Program-made: the position numbers and the translations under genes
Shown: piece by piece, positions 22,142 through 33,104 of the stretch
How the letters are laid out: each line of letters opens with the position of its first letter
Numbering within the stretch: the first letter of the stretch is position 1
Origin: Gonatopus flavifemur
Taxonomy: Eukaryota > Arthropoda > Insecta > Hymenoptera > Dryinidae
Assembly (NCBI GenBank): GCA_018340375.1
Contig: JAFFJZ010000030.1
Location: 1,612,001-1,676,000 of the forward strand
Reading direction: 5' to 3'
DNA: 64,000 bases
The notes under the pieces: generated by a model
What the model was told of the DNA's origin: nothing
The model's input: only the letters and a program-made list of their open reading frames with translations
Databases searched by the model: none

Positions 22142-22935
22142 CAGAATTGCGACCGCGCATATCTTCGGTTCCTATTATCCGATCGTGATGAAATTTTCAC
22201 CACGGTTAGATGTAGTGTCGATAGTGGTCCCATATAGGTTTCAACCGTATTCTCACTGAGGGACGGTAGGGGTGAAAAAAAATGTGGAAAAAAAATTGTG
22301 ATTTTGCGACCGTCCATATCTCCACTCCCCATTATCCGATTGCAATGAAACTCATACCACGTTCTGATTATGATTCGCTAGTGGTCCCATATGAGTTTCA
22401 TCCCAATCGGTTGAAAATTGTAGAGAATTGTTTTTTTGCGATCCTTATTGTTTGACAATATTTCGAAAGCATGCCTTCCCTATGTTCGTATCATCCGAAT
22501 GCCTTGGAACTTGGAGCATATTCATTTCACGAAGTGTTAGCTGTACTTTTCGAATTCCAAGCAAATCGGAATTGAGGGGAGAAAATGGTAAGCACTAAGC
22601 TTCGAAACAAAATTTGTAAATCCCGAAAATACCATTGTCATGGGGATATCTTTCGTTCCTATCATCCAATCGTTAAGAAATTCCTACCATAGTTTCATGC
22701 GGTGCTGATAGTGGTGTCATACGAGTTTCAACCTGATCTTCACAAGAAAACGGAAGACGGAAAAGAAACATGTTATCAATAATTGTGATTTTGGGTCAAG
22801 GGCATGTTTTCGCTTCCTGTTATCCGATTGCAATGAAATTTATACCATGGTTCAGTTATGATCCCATAGTGGTCCCATATGAGTTTCATTACAATCGGTT
22901 GAGAAAAGTGGGAGAAGAGTCTTTAGCAATCTGCA
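22140..22935. repeat. Degenerate repeats sharing CCGAT...GTGGTCCCATATGAGTTTCA
   Basis: Four diverged copies of a motif of about 75 bp start near 22170, 22330, 22655 and 22815. Each reads roughly TATCCGATTGNAATGAAA ... ATAGTGGTCCCATATGAGTT. They come in two pairs about 150 bp apart. The arrangement downstream of a microsatellite resembles the ends of some insect elements, but I cannot assign it. Confidence 0.65.
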
Positions 22936-22939
22936 TTGT

Positions 22940-23752
22940 TTAACTATATTTTCAAAAGTCCCATCATAATTGATTGATTAAGAACGAGGAAGCCGTGTGC
23001 CAATTGGCAGAGTTTTTTTTGTATCCTCCGCATAAACACAAACACATTTCTCATTGTCGACAGGTGGCGCCATGTTGAGTAGAACAAAACCAAAAACAAT
23101 GGACAAACCCATTTATCAGGAACAATTTGCTCTGAGTTTCAGTTCGAAATCAGTTTTAATTTCAGTTGAATAGAGATCAATGTAAGCTGTATTCTTGTTT
23201 GAGTTTGAGAAGGTTTTCCAGTGGCTGACTTTAAGTCAACCGAGTCTGCTTTTGGTTGCATCTTGAATTAAGCTCATATTCTGACTGAAATTAAGTTTTT
23301 CTTTTTGCCGTGTTGGACCGGAATTCAGATAATAGGTGCAATGAATCCCATCTAGCATAGAATATTTGTGTCTCAAATCCCATGGAATGTTACGACGATA
23401 CATGTGTGACAGATCTACGCTCAGAGGAAAAATCCATTTGATTTGAATAGCATGTACGTGGACGGCTTCACCTTTGCATGAGCGTGGATCAGAATCTCCT
23501 TCTCTGGAATGCGAATTTAGGAAATATTCAAAATCTTCCAGACTTCTTTCGGAAGATTCAATTCCTCCACATGTATCATCCCACTTGTATGCGGTGGATG
23601 TCAAATACCCGGGGAAAAAATGGTACCGGACACAAAGCATTAAATTTCAAAATATAACCAACATACTTCAATTTGAATGATTGAAATATCCTCGGTGACA
23701 TGAGAAAACATAACGAGTTACGTTATCAAATCCGTTGACGGGTAAGACACAC
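22940..23752. other. Intergenic; contains a decayed copy of the 21.2-kb coding motif
   Basis: At 23330-23420 the plus strand reads, with an in-frame TAG, a version of the motif at 21.2 kb. Otherwise no gene. The minus-strand frame at 23236-23640 is opposite this copy and lacks recognised motifs. Confidence 0.4.
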
Positions 23753-24814
23753 TTATTGCAGGAGATGTTCGAATTGACCGCCATTTACTCCAATACATAA
23801 CTCCAGCCGGCGTCGAAAGTTTCGAGAAAAAGACTGAAAAACTGCTGCACGAATATTCGCAATTGCGTATCTGATGCGTTGTTTTAGATCCACAGGTGTT
23901 GTTGGTCGGTTGGTATAAACGACATTTTTTACGTAACCCCACAAATAAAAATCTAGAGGGGTGAGATCAGGAGATCTTGCCGGCCACAGTACAAATCCGC
24001 CTCGACCAATCCAACGGTTGGGGAAAAGGATATTTAGATAATCCCTCACACATCGAGCAAAGTGTGGTGGTGCACCGTCTTGCTGATACCACATCCTCTG
24101 CCTAGTTGCTAATGTCACATCTTCCTTGAGAACTGGTAATTCATTCTGTAAGAACTGTAGATAATTAGGACTGTTAACAGTTCCATCAAAAAAATACGGC
24201 CCAATAACTTGATTGTCTAGAATTCCACCCCAAACATTTATACTCCACCGATGCTGATGATCAACTTGTTGAGTCCAGTGCGGGTTTTGCGCTGACCAAT
24301 AGTGGCTATTGTGACGATTGACCAAGCCAGTACTTTGAAACGTTGATTCATCACTTAAAAGAACATATCGAAAGAAATCGGGCGCTTCGTTCAACCTCTG
24401 TAAAGCCCAATAGCAAGAGTTAACCCGATTCTGCATATCTTGTTGAGATAATTCTTGGGTCAGTGTGATGTGGTACAGATGATATTGAGCAGCTTGTAGA
24501 ATTCTGTGTGCCGTACTGCGTGGAATACCCAAATCGCGTTCAATATCACGTAAACTAACATGAGAATTCATGTGTATTATTGCTAAAACAGCAACGCATC
24601 GAGGGTCGTTAAAGTTGAAACCTTGATTGTTTCGGCGTTGACCAATCCTTCCTTGTCGACAATTTCTTTCAACTTGGCGAATGACTTCTGGAGAAGGATG
24701 ATGCTGCCGATCTCCAAACCGCTCTCTGTACAATCGTGACGCTCTTTGATACACTCCGCGACACTCACCCAAGATCATTAAAATATCAACACATTCGTTA
24801 GGTGAATAAACCAT
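23753..24814 (-). CDS. Tc1/mariner-superfamily transposase, DD41D type, open frame
   Basis: A 353-residue transposase for cut-and-paste movement. The N-terminus (SPNECVDILMILGECRGVYQ) is the insect DUF4817-like helical domain, followed by an HTH (VSLRDIERDLGIPRSTAHRI, about 86-105). Catalytic residues: D155 (LLSDESTFQ), D246 (YQQDGAPPHF) and D288 (SPDLTPLDFYLWG), with 41 residues between the last two. This spacing places it with the DD41D elements rather than canonical mariner (34) or Tc1 (34E). No stop or frameshift is visible. The 5' side ends near 25290, but I could not find a matching terminus left of 23753, so the element is probably truncated at its 3' end. Confidence 0.9.
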   Translation of the reverse strand: MVYSPNECVDILMILGECRGVYQRASRLYRERFGDRQHHPSPEVIRQVERNCRQGRIGQRRNNQGFNFNDPRCVAVLAIIHMNSHVSLRDIERDLGIPRSTAHRILQAAQYHLYHITLTQELSQQDMQNRVNSCYWALQRLNEAPDFFRYVLLSDESTFQSTGLVNRHNSHYWSAQNPHWTQQVDHQHRWSINVWGGILDNQVIGPYFFDGTVNSPNYLQFLQNELPVLKEDVTLATRQRMWYQQDGAPPHFARCVRDYLNILFPNRWIGRGGFVLWPARSPDLTPLDFYLWGYVKNVVYTNRPTTPVDLKQRIRYAIANIRAAVFQSFSRNFRRRLELCIGVNGGQFEHLLQ

Positions 24815-25290
24815 TTTGAACCCGCACTTACACCGAAAACGATGAAAACTTCTTAATGATCATTTTCGTACTGATATGAAGGATAAACTCTGAAGGTTAG
24901 TTCTGTTTACTTTCAATTCAAGGTCGAAACGTGGGGTTTCACTTTAACTTTAATAACTTTGGTCAGAGAAACAACTCGTTTGAGGCTTTTCCGTGAAAAT
25001 CCATAGAAAATGGTTTTTTGACCTTCAAATGACCTCTAAATGACCTGATATGTTAACATATTCGGACGTAAAATTTTCCGCTCTTTCCATTTCTGAGGTC
25101 GAACGTAGGGTTTTCCATTTGAAAAAACATACTTTGACCATCAATTATGCTCAAAATTGACCTCAAGGTCAAATTCAAGGTCACCATCTCATGGCCCCCT
25201 TCGAACCCCACAACTTTGATCGGAACAATTCTCCCCCCCTCCATTTCCTGAAGAGTTATTCAGCTGTCCTGTTTCAAATGGGACGCCCTG
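24815..25290 (-). mobile_element. 5' noncoding region and terminus of the DD41D element
   Basis: On the minus strand this precedes the transposase. It ends at CAGGGCGTCCCATTTG (inverse at about 25275-25290), followed by TA at 25291-25292, as expected for a Tc1/mariner-type terminus. It contains several TGACCT/AGGTCA words at 25010-25185. Confidence 0.65.
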
Positions 25291-25756
25291 TATATTCATA
25301 CACAGGAATATATACATATATTCTTTCTATTGAAATAAAATAGGTAATAATTGAAAATTGAATATGACACAAAATATTAATTAAACACACAATACAATAC
25401 TTATATCACCTCCACAAATAACTATATGAGAAATCGTTGTCAATCAACAAACAAATGCTACACCATAACCACAGATATTTAGTAACACAATCATCTAAAT
25501 ATCAACACAAACATGCAAAATCAAGGAGAGATGTATTTGAAATTAACGTTTTAAAACCATCGATGAACAACGACATGCGAAACCAGAATTCATATGAAGC
25601 AGCATGCAATAAAATGAAACACATATCTCTCTCTATGCACAAACATGCTGTTGTGGAATCATTCCATGCATAAATAAAAATTGTTGAAATTATAAACATA
25701 GAATAACTACACGTTGATAAAATATGAATCAAAAGACTCATGTGAAGTAATTTGAG
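25291..25756. other. AT-rich intergenic
   Basis: Several ATACATATA and ATGCA words; no gene. Part of it (about 25600-25756) may be homologous to sequence upstream of 35.48 kb and so belong to the spliced CxxC repeat. Confidence 0.4.
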
Positions 25757-26023
25757 TGCCAAAACATGCGTAACCCTACAAAGCGAAGAGAAAATGCATG
25801 TGAACTCTGAACGGTGGTGAGAGAACTACCAAGCGGGGTTGCAACAGATCTTCCAACGCTGCGCTGTCCTGGACTTCACGTCAAGAAGTTGGCTTGCTCC
25901 GTACAAAATCAACGCATTCGGCTGAACATCTTCAGGAGTGTGGTAAAATCGACATTGACAACCACGAGGATTCCTGAGCCAGTGTCGATCGCCCGCTGGG
26001 GACTTCCAGTCAAGTCAATCAAC

Positions 26024-26324
26024 GTAAGTATAGCCCTTTATTTTCCGTGTAATTATGCGGTCCTGTTCGAACAGATGCTCTGCGTACTCATGCAACATTT
26101 GTTTGACCCCTCAAGTTTAGTGTTTATTGAACTTAAGGGTTAGCTACCGTTTTCGACCTTCTTTTCTCTCTGTTCTCTTCGTATTTGTCAAATTTAATCT
26201 CAGAACCTTCTCGAGTCATGTGTTATAAGAATTCCTAATTTCTGAGTGAGTTGGATTCCCTCATTTGGATTCCCTCATTTTCTGAGATTGATCACGATTC
26301 GAATCTATGTTTCTCCTTCAATAG
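26024..26324 (+). other. Putative intron in spliced unit copy A
   Basis: Donor AAC/GTAAGTAT at 26021-26031 and acceptor TTTCTCCTTCAATAG at 26310-26324. The equivalent positions in copy B are GTGAGTAT (36495) and TTTGTTTAACAG (ending 36983). Both pairs fit GT-AG rules. The exon upstream (frame from 25814) is open through to the donor. Confidence 0.6.
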
Positions 26325-26700
26325 ATGTCATCAGCCCAAGAGCTGAAGAAGCAGATCGAGAGGGCAGAGGCCAGGATGGGTGATGGAAGAAAATTCTTTC
26401 ATTCTTCAATCTCCAAAAATCCACGTGTAATAGAAACACTAAGAAAAAATCATATTAAGGATAAAAAAAACCATTTATAGATTAAATAAACAGTCGAAGG
26501 CTTTGGAATGGAATTGAGACAACGATTGACTTCCTGAAAGATGTAGGAATTGCCAGTTGTTCAATATTGAAATTTTTGATTGTGAAATCTGTGAAACAAA
26601 TATACATTTATCCACCAGATTCTCAAATGAACAGTTATTAGTAGCTGGTTTATATCCCAATGGAATAATTGAGATCCAGTTGAGAGCAAACCATGTGTAA
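26325..26700 (+). pseudogene. Small CxxC...CxxC protein, copy A, decayed
   Basis: Begins MSSAQELKKQIERAEARMGD, a charged helix, then after a frameshift near 26466 and two stops near 26510-26530 it reads RCRNCQLFNIEIFDCEIC and SNEQLLVAGLYPNGIIEIQL. Copy B carries RCRNCQLFNIKIFDCEIC and SNEQLLAIGLTPNEIIELRL. Cys-x2-Cys and Cys-x2-Cys about 11 residues apart suggest a zinc-binding fold. I do not recognise the family. Confidence 0.65.
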
Positions 26701-27031
26701 AAGAATAAATGTTACGAACAAATTATAATTTTACCGGATTTTATTTGTCATTGATCGAACTTTCAACCAATTTTCAGGGAATCCACAATCCTACCCCTTC
26801 CTCTCTGAATTGATAAACAGGGGAATTGGATTCAGTTGCCGTCTTGAATGGAAACATTTAGGACGTGACAAAATAAATAAATAAAAAATTTCATGAAAAA
26901 TATCGATGCTGTTGAATATCGCCCATCACTTATTTTCCCCGCCAATTCACTCATTCGTCAAGGATATTCCATGCACTTCGACAAAGTTTATGGGATTCCA
27001 TCGAATTGAATCATATTTCAACGCATATCAA

Positions 27032-27086
27032 CTAGTGATGGGGATCTTTGAAAAGGATCGATCTTTTTCGAGGATCTCCGTCACTA
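27032..27086. repeat. 55-bp palindrome
   Basis: CTAGTGATGGGGATCTTTGA pairs with the inverse at the right end, TCGAGGATCTCCGTCACTA, through a central GATCGATC. It looks like a minimal foldback element. Confidence 0.7.
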
Positions 27087-27378
27087 ATATCAACATTCCA
27101 CGAATTTAATGAACCTCCAACACACCTCATTGAGCTTCCAAATATTTTATTGCCATATTGTTTGTTATTACTCTTCTCGAACAAATTTCAACAAAAATTT
27201 CAATGAGCTCATTGATATCCCATCAGGATTCTGCGAATTTCATAAGCACATGCTGTCATCTACAGTATTTCAATGATGAACCTGCAAAAAGATTCATCGA
27301 ATTGCAATGAAGTTTCACCAAATATGGATGAATTAGGGTAGAGAAAAATCATGAATTTTGAAAGAAGGATGATTATGA
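27087..27378. other. No feature recognised
   Basis: AT-rich sequence up to the 3' tail of the LINE. Confidence 0.5.
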
Positions 27379-27785
27379 ATAGATAGATAGATAGATATAT
27401 TTATTTATGTTCTAGGATGAAAATCCTGTTGAACAATTGAGGAAGAAGTATAAACAATAACAAAGATATTATATACAAGAATACTTATATATATACAGCA
27501 TTAAACCCACAGGCCGAAAAGCAAAAAGAAGGCAGAATGAATGAACTTAAAAATAAAGATGAAATGAGAATGAGAGTGAGGATGAGATTACAAAGGTGTG
27601 AGAAATGAGAATACAGATATAAGATAGAGATACAATAGTTATAAATGCGCAGAATGAAGATGAAGGCAAATGAAAATACAGATATAAGATAGAGATACAA
27701 TAGTTATAAATGCGCAGAATGAAGATGAAGGCAAGAAAAGCGTAAGATGAACCACGATGAACCTACCTCGAAAAGGAGTATATGT

Positions 27786-30577
27786 CTATGAGTGAGAAAG
27801 GGTGGAGGTGAGCAAGAAGTCATAATACCTCTTTTTGAAGACGTTAGGGGAAGAGCTACACTCGATATTATCTGGGATCGTGTTCCAGAGTTTACTACCT
27901 GTTATCAAAAAAGATTTTTGATGTGTGGTAGTACGATGCAGTGGTATTTTAAGGAGCCTCCTATTCGATCTAGTGCAACGAATTGCATCAGAGGTACCAA
28001 AATTGAAACGATCGTAAAGAAAAAGAGGATCCTTGAAAGCAAATAGTTGATGCAAGTACGACCCCAGGAAAAATTTCCGTCGTTCAGAGAGTTTGAGCCA
28101 GCCGAGGCGCGTGAAGAAAGGAGAGATGTGGAGATCTTTCCTGAGATTGGAAATAAACCGCACGCAGGCATTCAGTTTACGCTGCAGACGTATACTGTCT
28201 CCTTCGGGGAGATCAGTGAGAACTAAGCAACAATGATCAAAATAGGGTATAACTAGCGTTGAAATCAGTTTAGTTCTCATCTGGATAGAGAGTGCGTTGC
28301 CATTAAGTCGCAATTGGTAGAGTGCGCACGAGACTTTCCTGCAGACAGGAGTTACTTGCTCATTCCAATTAAGAGAAGGTGTCAGAATAATCCCAAGCGA
28401 TTTAAGCGAAGAGACAAGATTCATAGGGGTGCCCTGGAGTATGATGTCCGGTAAGGAGCGAAGAGGAATATCGTTGACGTAACGTGGAGAACCAAGGATC
28501 ATGCAATTGGTTTTCAAGGGGTTCAGAATTAGGTAGTTGGTGGAACACCAACTGGCAATTCTCTGTATATCGTCATTCAGTTTCGAAATACATACGTCTA
28601 TGAGGAAAGATGAAGTATGCAGATAAATATAAAAGTCATCAGCGAATTTGAAGAGTTCACAATGGTGAATAATCGAATTTATGTCGATAACATACAGTGC
28701 GAATAAGAGAGGGCCCAGGCGAGAGCCTTGGGGAACACCTGAGGTAACTGGAGTCCATTCGGAGCAACCTTCAGGGCTTCTAACTGCTTGCGTGCGACCA
28801 GATAGATAGGACCAAAACCACTTCAGCACGGGGGTAGATATATTGAAAGAAGCGAGTTTTTGTATGAGCAAAGAGTGGTTAACGGTATCAAAAGCTCTTG
28901 AGAAATCAAACCCCACCAAAAGAGTGATCATGCGCTTATCAATCGCTTCACGAACATCATCAGTCAATTTTGAAAGAGCAGTTTGAGTGGAGCGGTGTTT
29001 GATGAATTCACACTGATATTGGTCAAGTAGAGAATTCTTCGTCGAAAAATCACACAAGAAGTGATGGACGATCTTTTCAAGTATTTTAGATGACTCACAG
29101 AGAATGGAGATAGGGCGAAAATCACGTGGAGTTTGTGGAGATCATGGTTTAGGTATAGGTGTAATGAAGGAACGTTTCCACGCCATAGGAAAGAGAGATA
29201 GCATGAGAGAGGAATTGAATAAGGTCAGTATGAATGGAGAAATGGATGAAGCGATCAGGTTAAGGAATCTACCAGGAAGCCCATCTGGAGGAATAGTATT
29301 TGAGTTGGAAAAATGATAGAAATGTAGCAGTTCATGAGGAGTCAAGTGAGGGAGAGAGAAAAGGTTATCACTGTAGCCGAGACTTTGGTCGAGAATGGGC
29401 GGTAGAGGACAGGCCGGATGAAGGCCAGCAGAGAAGTGTAAACTAAGCTCGTTCACACAAAATTTATCCGCGGGCGGATGATTACTATTAGATTTAATTA
29501 TTCTCAGGGTACGAAGTTCTCTCCAAAGTGTGCGTGAGTCGGGAGTGCCTATCAATCTGTCGTTATAATATTGACGCTTCGCATTCCTGAGAGAAGTAAC
29601 GACGTTGTTCCTCAGTCGTGTGAAGAGTAGATGACATTCAGGATTTCTTGTGCGGAGATATGTCCTCCTCGCAGTGTTACGTTCACGGATGATATTACGA
29701 ATCTCCTGAGTTATCCAGGGAGAAGGAGGACGTCTGGGAGTGAACCTTTTGATCGGTACTTCACTATTGTATAGATCAGTGGGATAATCATGGGAAACCC
29801 CACCACACTCATCAATATTTGTAATACCCGAGTTCCCGATGTTCAGCAAAATCGATGGTATATCAATATCTTGCCCATTGATACACGAGTAATTACGCAC
29901 AGAGACGATCTGCTGTTGACTCATGGGTAGATTGAAAGAGTATTCAATTGAGATCATGTCATGCCGAGATAGAGAAGGCATTTCCATTTGTTCATGGTCA
30001 ATCACTTTGGAGAGATCGTCCACTACACATAAGTCAAGCAAGGTAGGAGAGATGGACGTGTGATGAGTGGGGCCGTAGGGGACAATGGCCAGATTCAGAC
30101 TGGAGAGTATTTTACGGAGATGAGTACTATCAGGAGATGAACGGCACAAGTCGTTGTTCCAGTCACCCATAATGATTTTGTCGTGATAGTCAGTACTCAG
30201 TGTAGAGATCACCGTTTCCAAATTAGCAAATCCTATTTTCGGAGGTCTGTAAACTACACCAATTAGTACTTTGCGCATACACGTGCTGGAAACCTGGACG
30301 AATAGATATTCGGGTTGTGGACAAGTGACATCGTACTCAGATTTCTGTATTGGAGATTCTGTTTAATATAGAGACAGACCCCCCCGCCAATACGACCCAC
30401 CCTATCGCAACGAAAAACCACATATCCATCCAATGAGCAGAATGAGTCATCCATGTCACTCCCAAACCAGGTCTCAGATACCGCAATAACATCGTACTCA
30501 TTCGGATTCTTAGTGCAGAAAAAATCAGAGACTTCATCAAAATGAGCCATAAGTGATTGTGCATTAACATGACACAT
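27786..30577 (-). pseudogene. LINE ORF2: APE endonuclease and reverse transcriptase
   Basis: The endonuclease starts MCHVNAQSLMAHFDEV, with AVSETWF and later VLIGVVYRPPK and MGDWNNDL. RT follows with PPDGLPGRFLN, FDFSRAFDTVNH, SGVPQGSRLGPLLFALYV and catalytic FKFADDFYIY near 28650. A C-terminal region ends at 27786. Defects: a frameshift near 30350 inside the endonuclease and one in-frame TGA at 29142-29144; the frame is otherwise continuous. This is the enzyme for target-primed reverse transcription, inactive here. Confidence 0.93.
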
Positions 30578-30631
30578 TTTTAACGAACGGAAAACTTGAT
30601 TAGAGTGAGAGTTAGAGGGTCGAATCGGGAG

Positions 30632-31754
30632 TCACCTAAGTTGATCAAAGTCACTGTTAGATGAGATGACGATAACATTTGAGGTATCATCTTTTTTCAC
30701 CAGAATACGTCCATTCCTCGACCAAATATGGAGATATCCTTTAGACTTCGCAACTTTCTTAGTTTCTGCGAGAAGAGAGGCTATGTCAGACGGCAGATAT
30801 TCATTAAGATAAAGCCTAGACTTAGGTAGAGAGGGATTAATATCAGACGCGTCGACTAATCCTGTAGAACGTTTGGCCTCGAGTATTTTCGTTCGGAGAG
30901 AAGGAGAATCAAGCTCCATAAGGATGGTACGTGGACGCGATGTAGTTTTGGTGGAGCGAAGAGGAAATGCTCTCACAATGTTAGATTGGGTGAGAACATT
31001 GAGATGAGCCAAGACATCCATGATACGGCTTGGAATGAATTCATCAGGAACTTCGGGTAATCCTGAAAGGGTGAGAAGGTTCCTATTTGATTGAGAGCGC
31101 AGCGCTCGAAGTTCTTCCTGCAACTTGGTATTTTGTTGTTCCAATTCAGAGATGCGTGCTGAGTGAAATTGAGAGTTATCTTCAATGGTGATAACACGCT
31201 GGCTAAGCGATATGAGGCTGACATCAGTCATTTTGATACAAGAGTTCCTGTTCCAGTGATGTTTTTAATTCCTGGTAGTCTTTAGTGAGCGATTTCACAT
31301 CCTGATTGACTGTCATAACAGCCTGTTCAAGCCCCGCAAATTTGCTGGATAAAGAGGAGACATTGTTTTCCATGGAAGACAGTTGTTGAAGTCGAGCATG
31401 AACCTCAGTATTATTGCGTTCCTGCCGTTCAATGAAATTATCGAGTTTATCTGAGGATATTTGAATAGCTCTCATAATATCATCTATGGTAAAGGTTATA
31501 TTAGGAGTAGTACCACCACTGGTGTTGCGATCAACCATCGAAGTTGACGGACAATCAACTTCCATTGATGAGGGAGGGATATCTCCAGACTTTTTGAAGG
31601 ATTCCGAGGGACCTTTGCAAAGTACAAGCTCGTTGTTGTGGTTATACGTTTTATGTAGTTTCACACAACCGGGATGGAAATATTTTCCGCACGGTGTACA
31701 CTTAATGACATCCGTTTTCACAGATTTTCTGCAGATTGAGCAAATGTGATCCAT
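30632..31754 (-). pseudogene. LINE ORF1: PHD-like zinc finger, coiled coil, RNA-binding-like domain
   Basis: The N-terminus (CSICRKSVKTDVIKCTPCGK then FHPGC) is a PHD-like zinc finger. A coiled-coil region follows (NTKLQEELRALRSQSNRN). The C-terminal half (LTLSGLPEV, RTILMELDSPSLRTKILEAK) has the look of the L1/CR1 ORF1p RRM-like nucleic-acid-binding region. The two halves (31224-31754, 30632-31231) overlap by 8 nt at ATGACTGA, which could be a frameshift or coupled reinitiation. The combined length of about 375 residues suits a single ORF1, so I favour a frameshift. Confidence 0.85.
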
Positions 31755-32600
31755 TGTAATAATGGAAAAGAGAAAATTCTGGTACTAATATGTGTGAAAA
31801 TCCAAATAAAAAACGAATTACATAGAATAGAAGTCGTTGTAAGAACGGTTAAGATGAGTATATGCTACGTTGGGTGAGAGAGAGTACCATCGAGTAGTTC
31901 GAGAGACAGAGATGGGAGCAATAACGTAGAAAGAATACAACAACAGTGTGCACGTATCTATACACTCAGTATCATAGTATATGTCTGACACACACAACGC
32001 AGTATATACGAACGAACGCTAGTACTATGAAATAATCGCGCATTATAATCATGAATGTAATGAAAGTATTATTGAGAAATGCATCACCGAATTATTATCT
32101 ATGTAGACCGCAAATGAGGATAGAGAAAGCATGTGTCAAAAACCTCGTTGAAAAGTGATGTGATACGAATAAGTATGCCAACAAAGATGTCGTCAAGGCC
32201 TCCGTTGGAAGGCAAGATTTATGCTGTGGAGTGTGGATGTGCTACGATGGCCAATACCTCAACGTTACCGTGATGACGTGTAGAGAAGACAGACCAATCA
32301 ATGATAAGAGGCGAATGATAAGCGTCACGCGCGAAAAGCACTTGTTATACACCAGCCTTGGTCTCCCCGCTTGGCAGATGCTCCGACAACGCCAGATGAA
32401 TGCAAATCACAAGACATCCACCATCGGCTGCCAACGAAACAGCCACTCATCGTTAGTTGCTCAAAAAATGCCCGAGCCGATGAGGGATGCACTGAAACAA
32501 GGTCGACCCCGATAGGGCCACAAAATATGCAGTGAAACAGTTGACAAAGTAGAGCGAAGCAAGAGCGTGCAGGCTCATACTCACAGAGAGGGAGAGAGGG
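31755..32600 (-). other. LINE 5' UTR, upstream part richer in G+C
   Basis: The stretch at 32120-32590 is clearly less AT-rich than the neighbourhood and contains CG dinucleotides, as expected for an internal LINE promoter. Start site not determinable. A 94-codon plus-strand frame there (32231-32515) lacks motifs and I leave it out. Confidence 0.45.
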
Positions 32601-32601
32601 A

Positions 32602-33045
32602 TAGACTGCGGAAGTTCATGCAGGATCATTTTGAATGAATAGAATAGAATGGGTTGGCTTATGATGATTTATTTCCACTCTTGTTCCGTTTTCAACATGC
32701 ATATGACATATGCGAGAAATATGTTATGAATATGCGTGAGATATACACACGAAACATGCAAAATATATATACGTTATAAACTTTATATGCAAAAATTTTC
32801 AAAAATATTGGTACTAGCAGAATCTTCTCACACAAAAAGAACAAAAAAATACCGTTGCCACGAAAAACCATTATTGCTCATTTTGAACATTCAAGTTATA
32901 ATTGGAATTACAAGAAAAAATGAGTATCTTTTCAAGATTCGACACCCAGACCTGTTGTCATTTTTTAGATAAAATTGATTTATACGCCGAGAATGATCTC
33001 TCGACGTTACAAGATGTAATCGGAGCAAATTCATATTTACCTCAG
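32602..33045 (-). pseudogene. 3' end of a hAT-related transposon, with C-terminal dimerisation motif
   Basis: The minus strand reads FAPITSCNVERSFSAYKSIL, then an in-frame stop and SNLEKILIFSCNSNY. ERSFS followed by a C-terminal helix is the hAT dimerisation signature. The whole ~430 bp is repeated at 57234-57660, where the same motif reads KFAPITSCDVEISFSAYKSI. Only the 3' end is present here. Confidence 0.75.
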
Positions 33046-33104
33046 AGTCCCACCAACAACAGAGTAATACCCTCTGTACTCAGCGAGGCAGTTTAGGGGT
33101 TGGC

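Larger units (their letters stand above)
25757..26868 (+). repeat. Copy A of an unrecognised spliced repeat unit
   Basis: Diverged copy of 35.48-37.56 kb. The blocks are in the same order: ACCCTACAAAG-type leader, 5' splice site AAC/GTAAGTATAGCC, a coding exon, and a terminal block AATCCTACCCCTTCC...GGGGAATTG...GGACGTGACA. The complement of the last word, TGTCACGTCC, looks like the start of some LTRs, so a solo-LTR origin is possible but unproven. Confidence 0.7.
27379..32600 (-). mobile_element. Jockey-superfamily LINE, near full length, (TATC)n tail
   Basis: Minus-strand element: 5' region at about 31755-32600, ORF1 at 30632-31754, ORF2 at 27786-30577, 3' UTR, and a TATC-repeat tail at 27379-27396. 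The 3' UTR has a 63-bp tandem duplication (27608-27670, 27671-27733). The 5' boundary is placed at about 32600, where an unrelated hAT-related fragment starts; I cannot see a TSD. A microsatellite 3' tail and an ORF1 with PHD-like finger fit CR1/L2/Jockey-type clades. Confidence 0.85.

Noticed and set aside
21856..22332. Frames with long Val-Cys or Thr-His runs
   Set aside because: They are microsatellite translations.
32231..32515. 94-codon plus-strand frame in the LINE 5' region
   Set aside because: It is antisense to the LINE, lacks motifs, and is explained by the less AT-rich composition.
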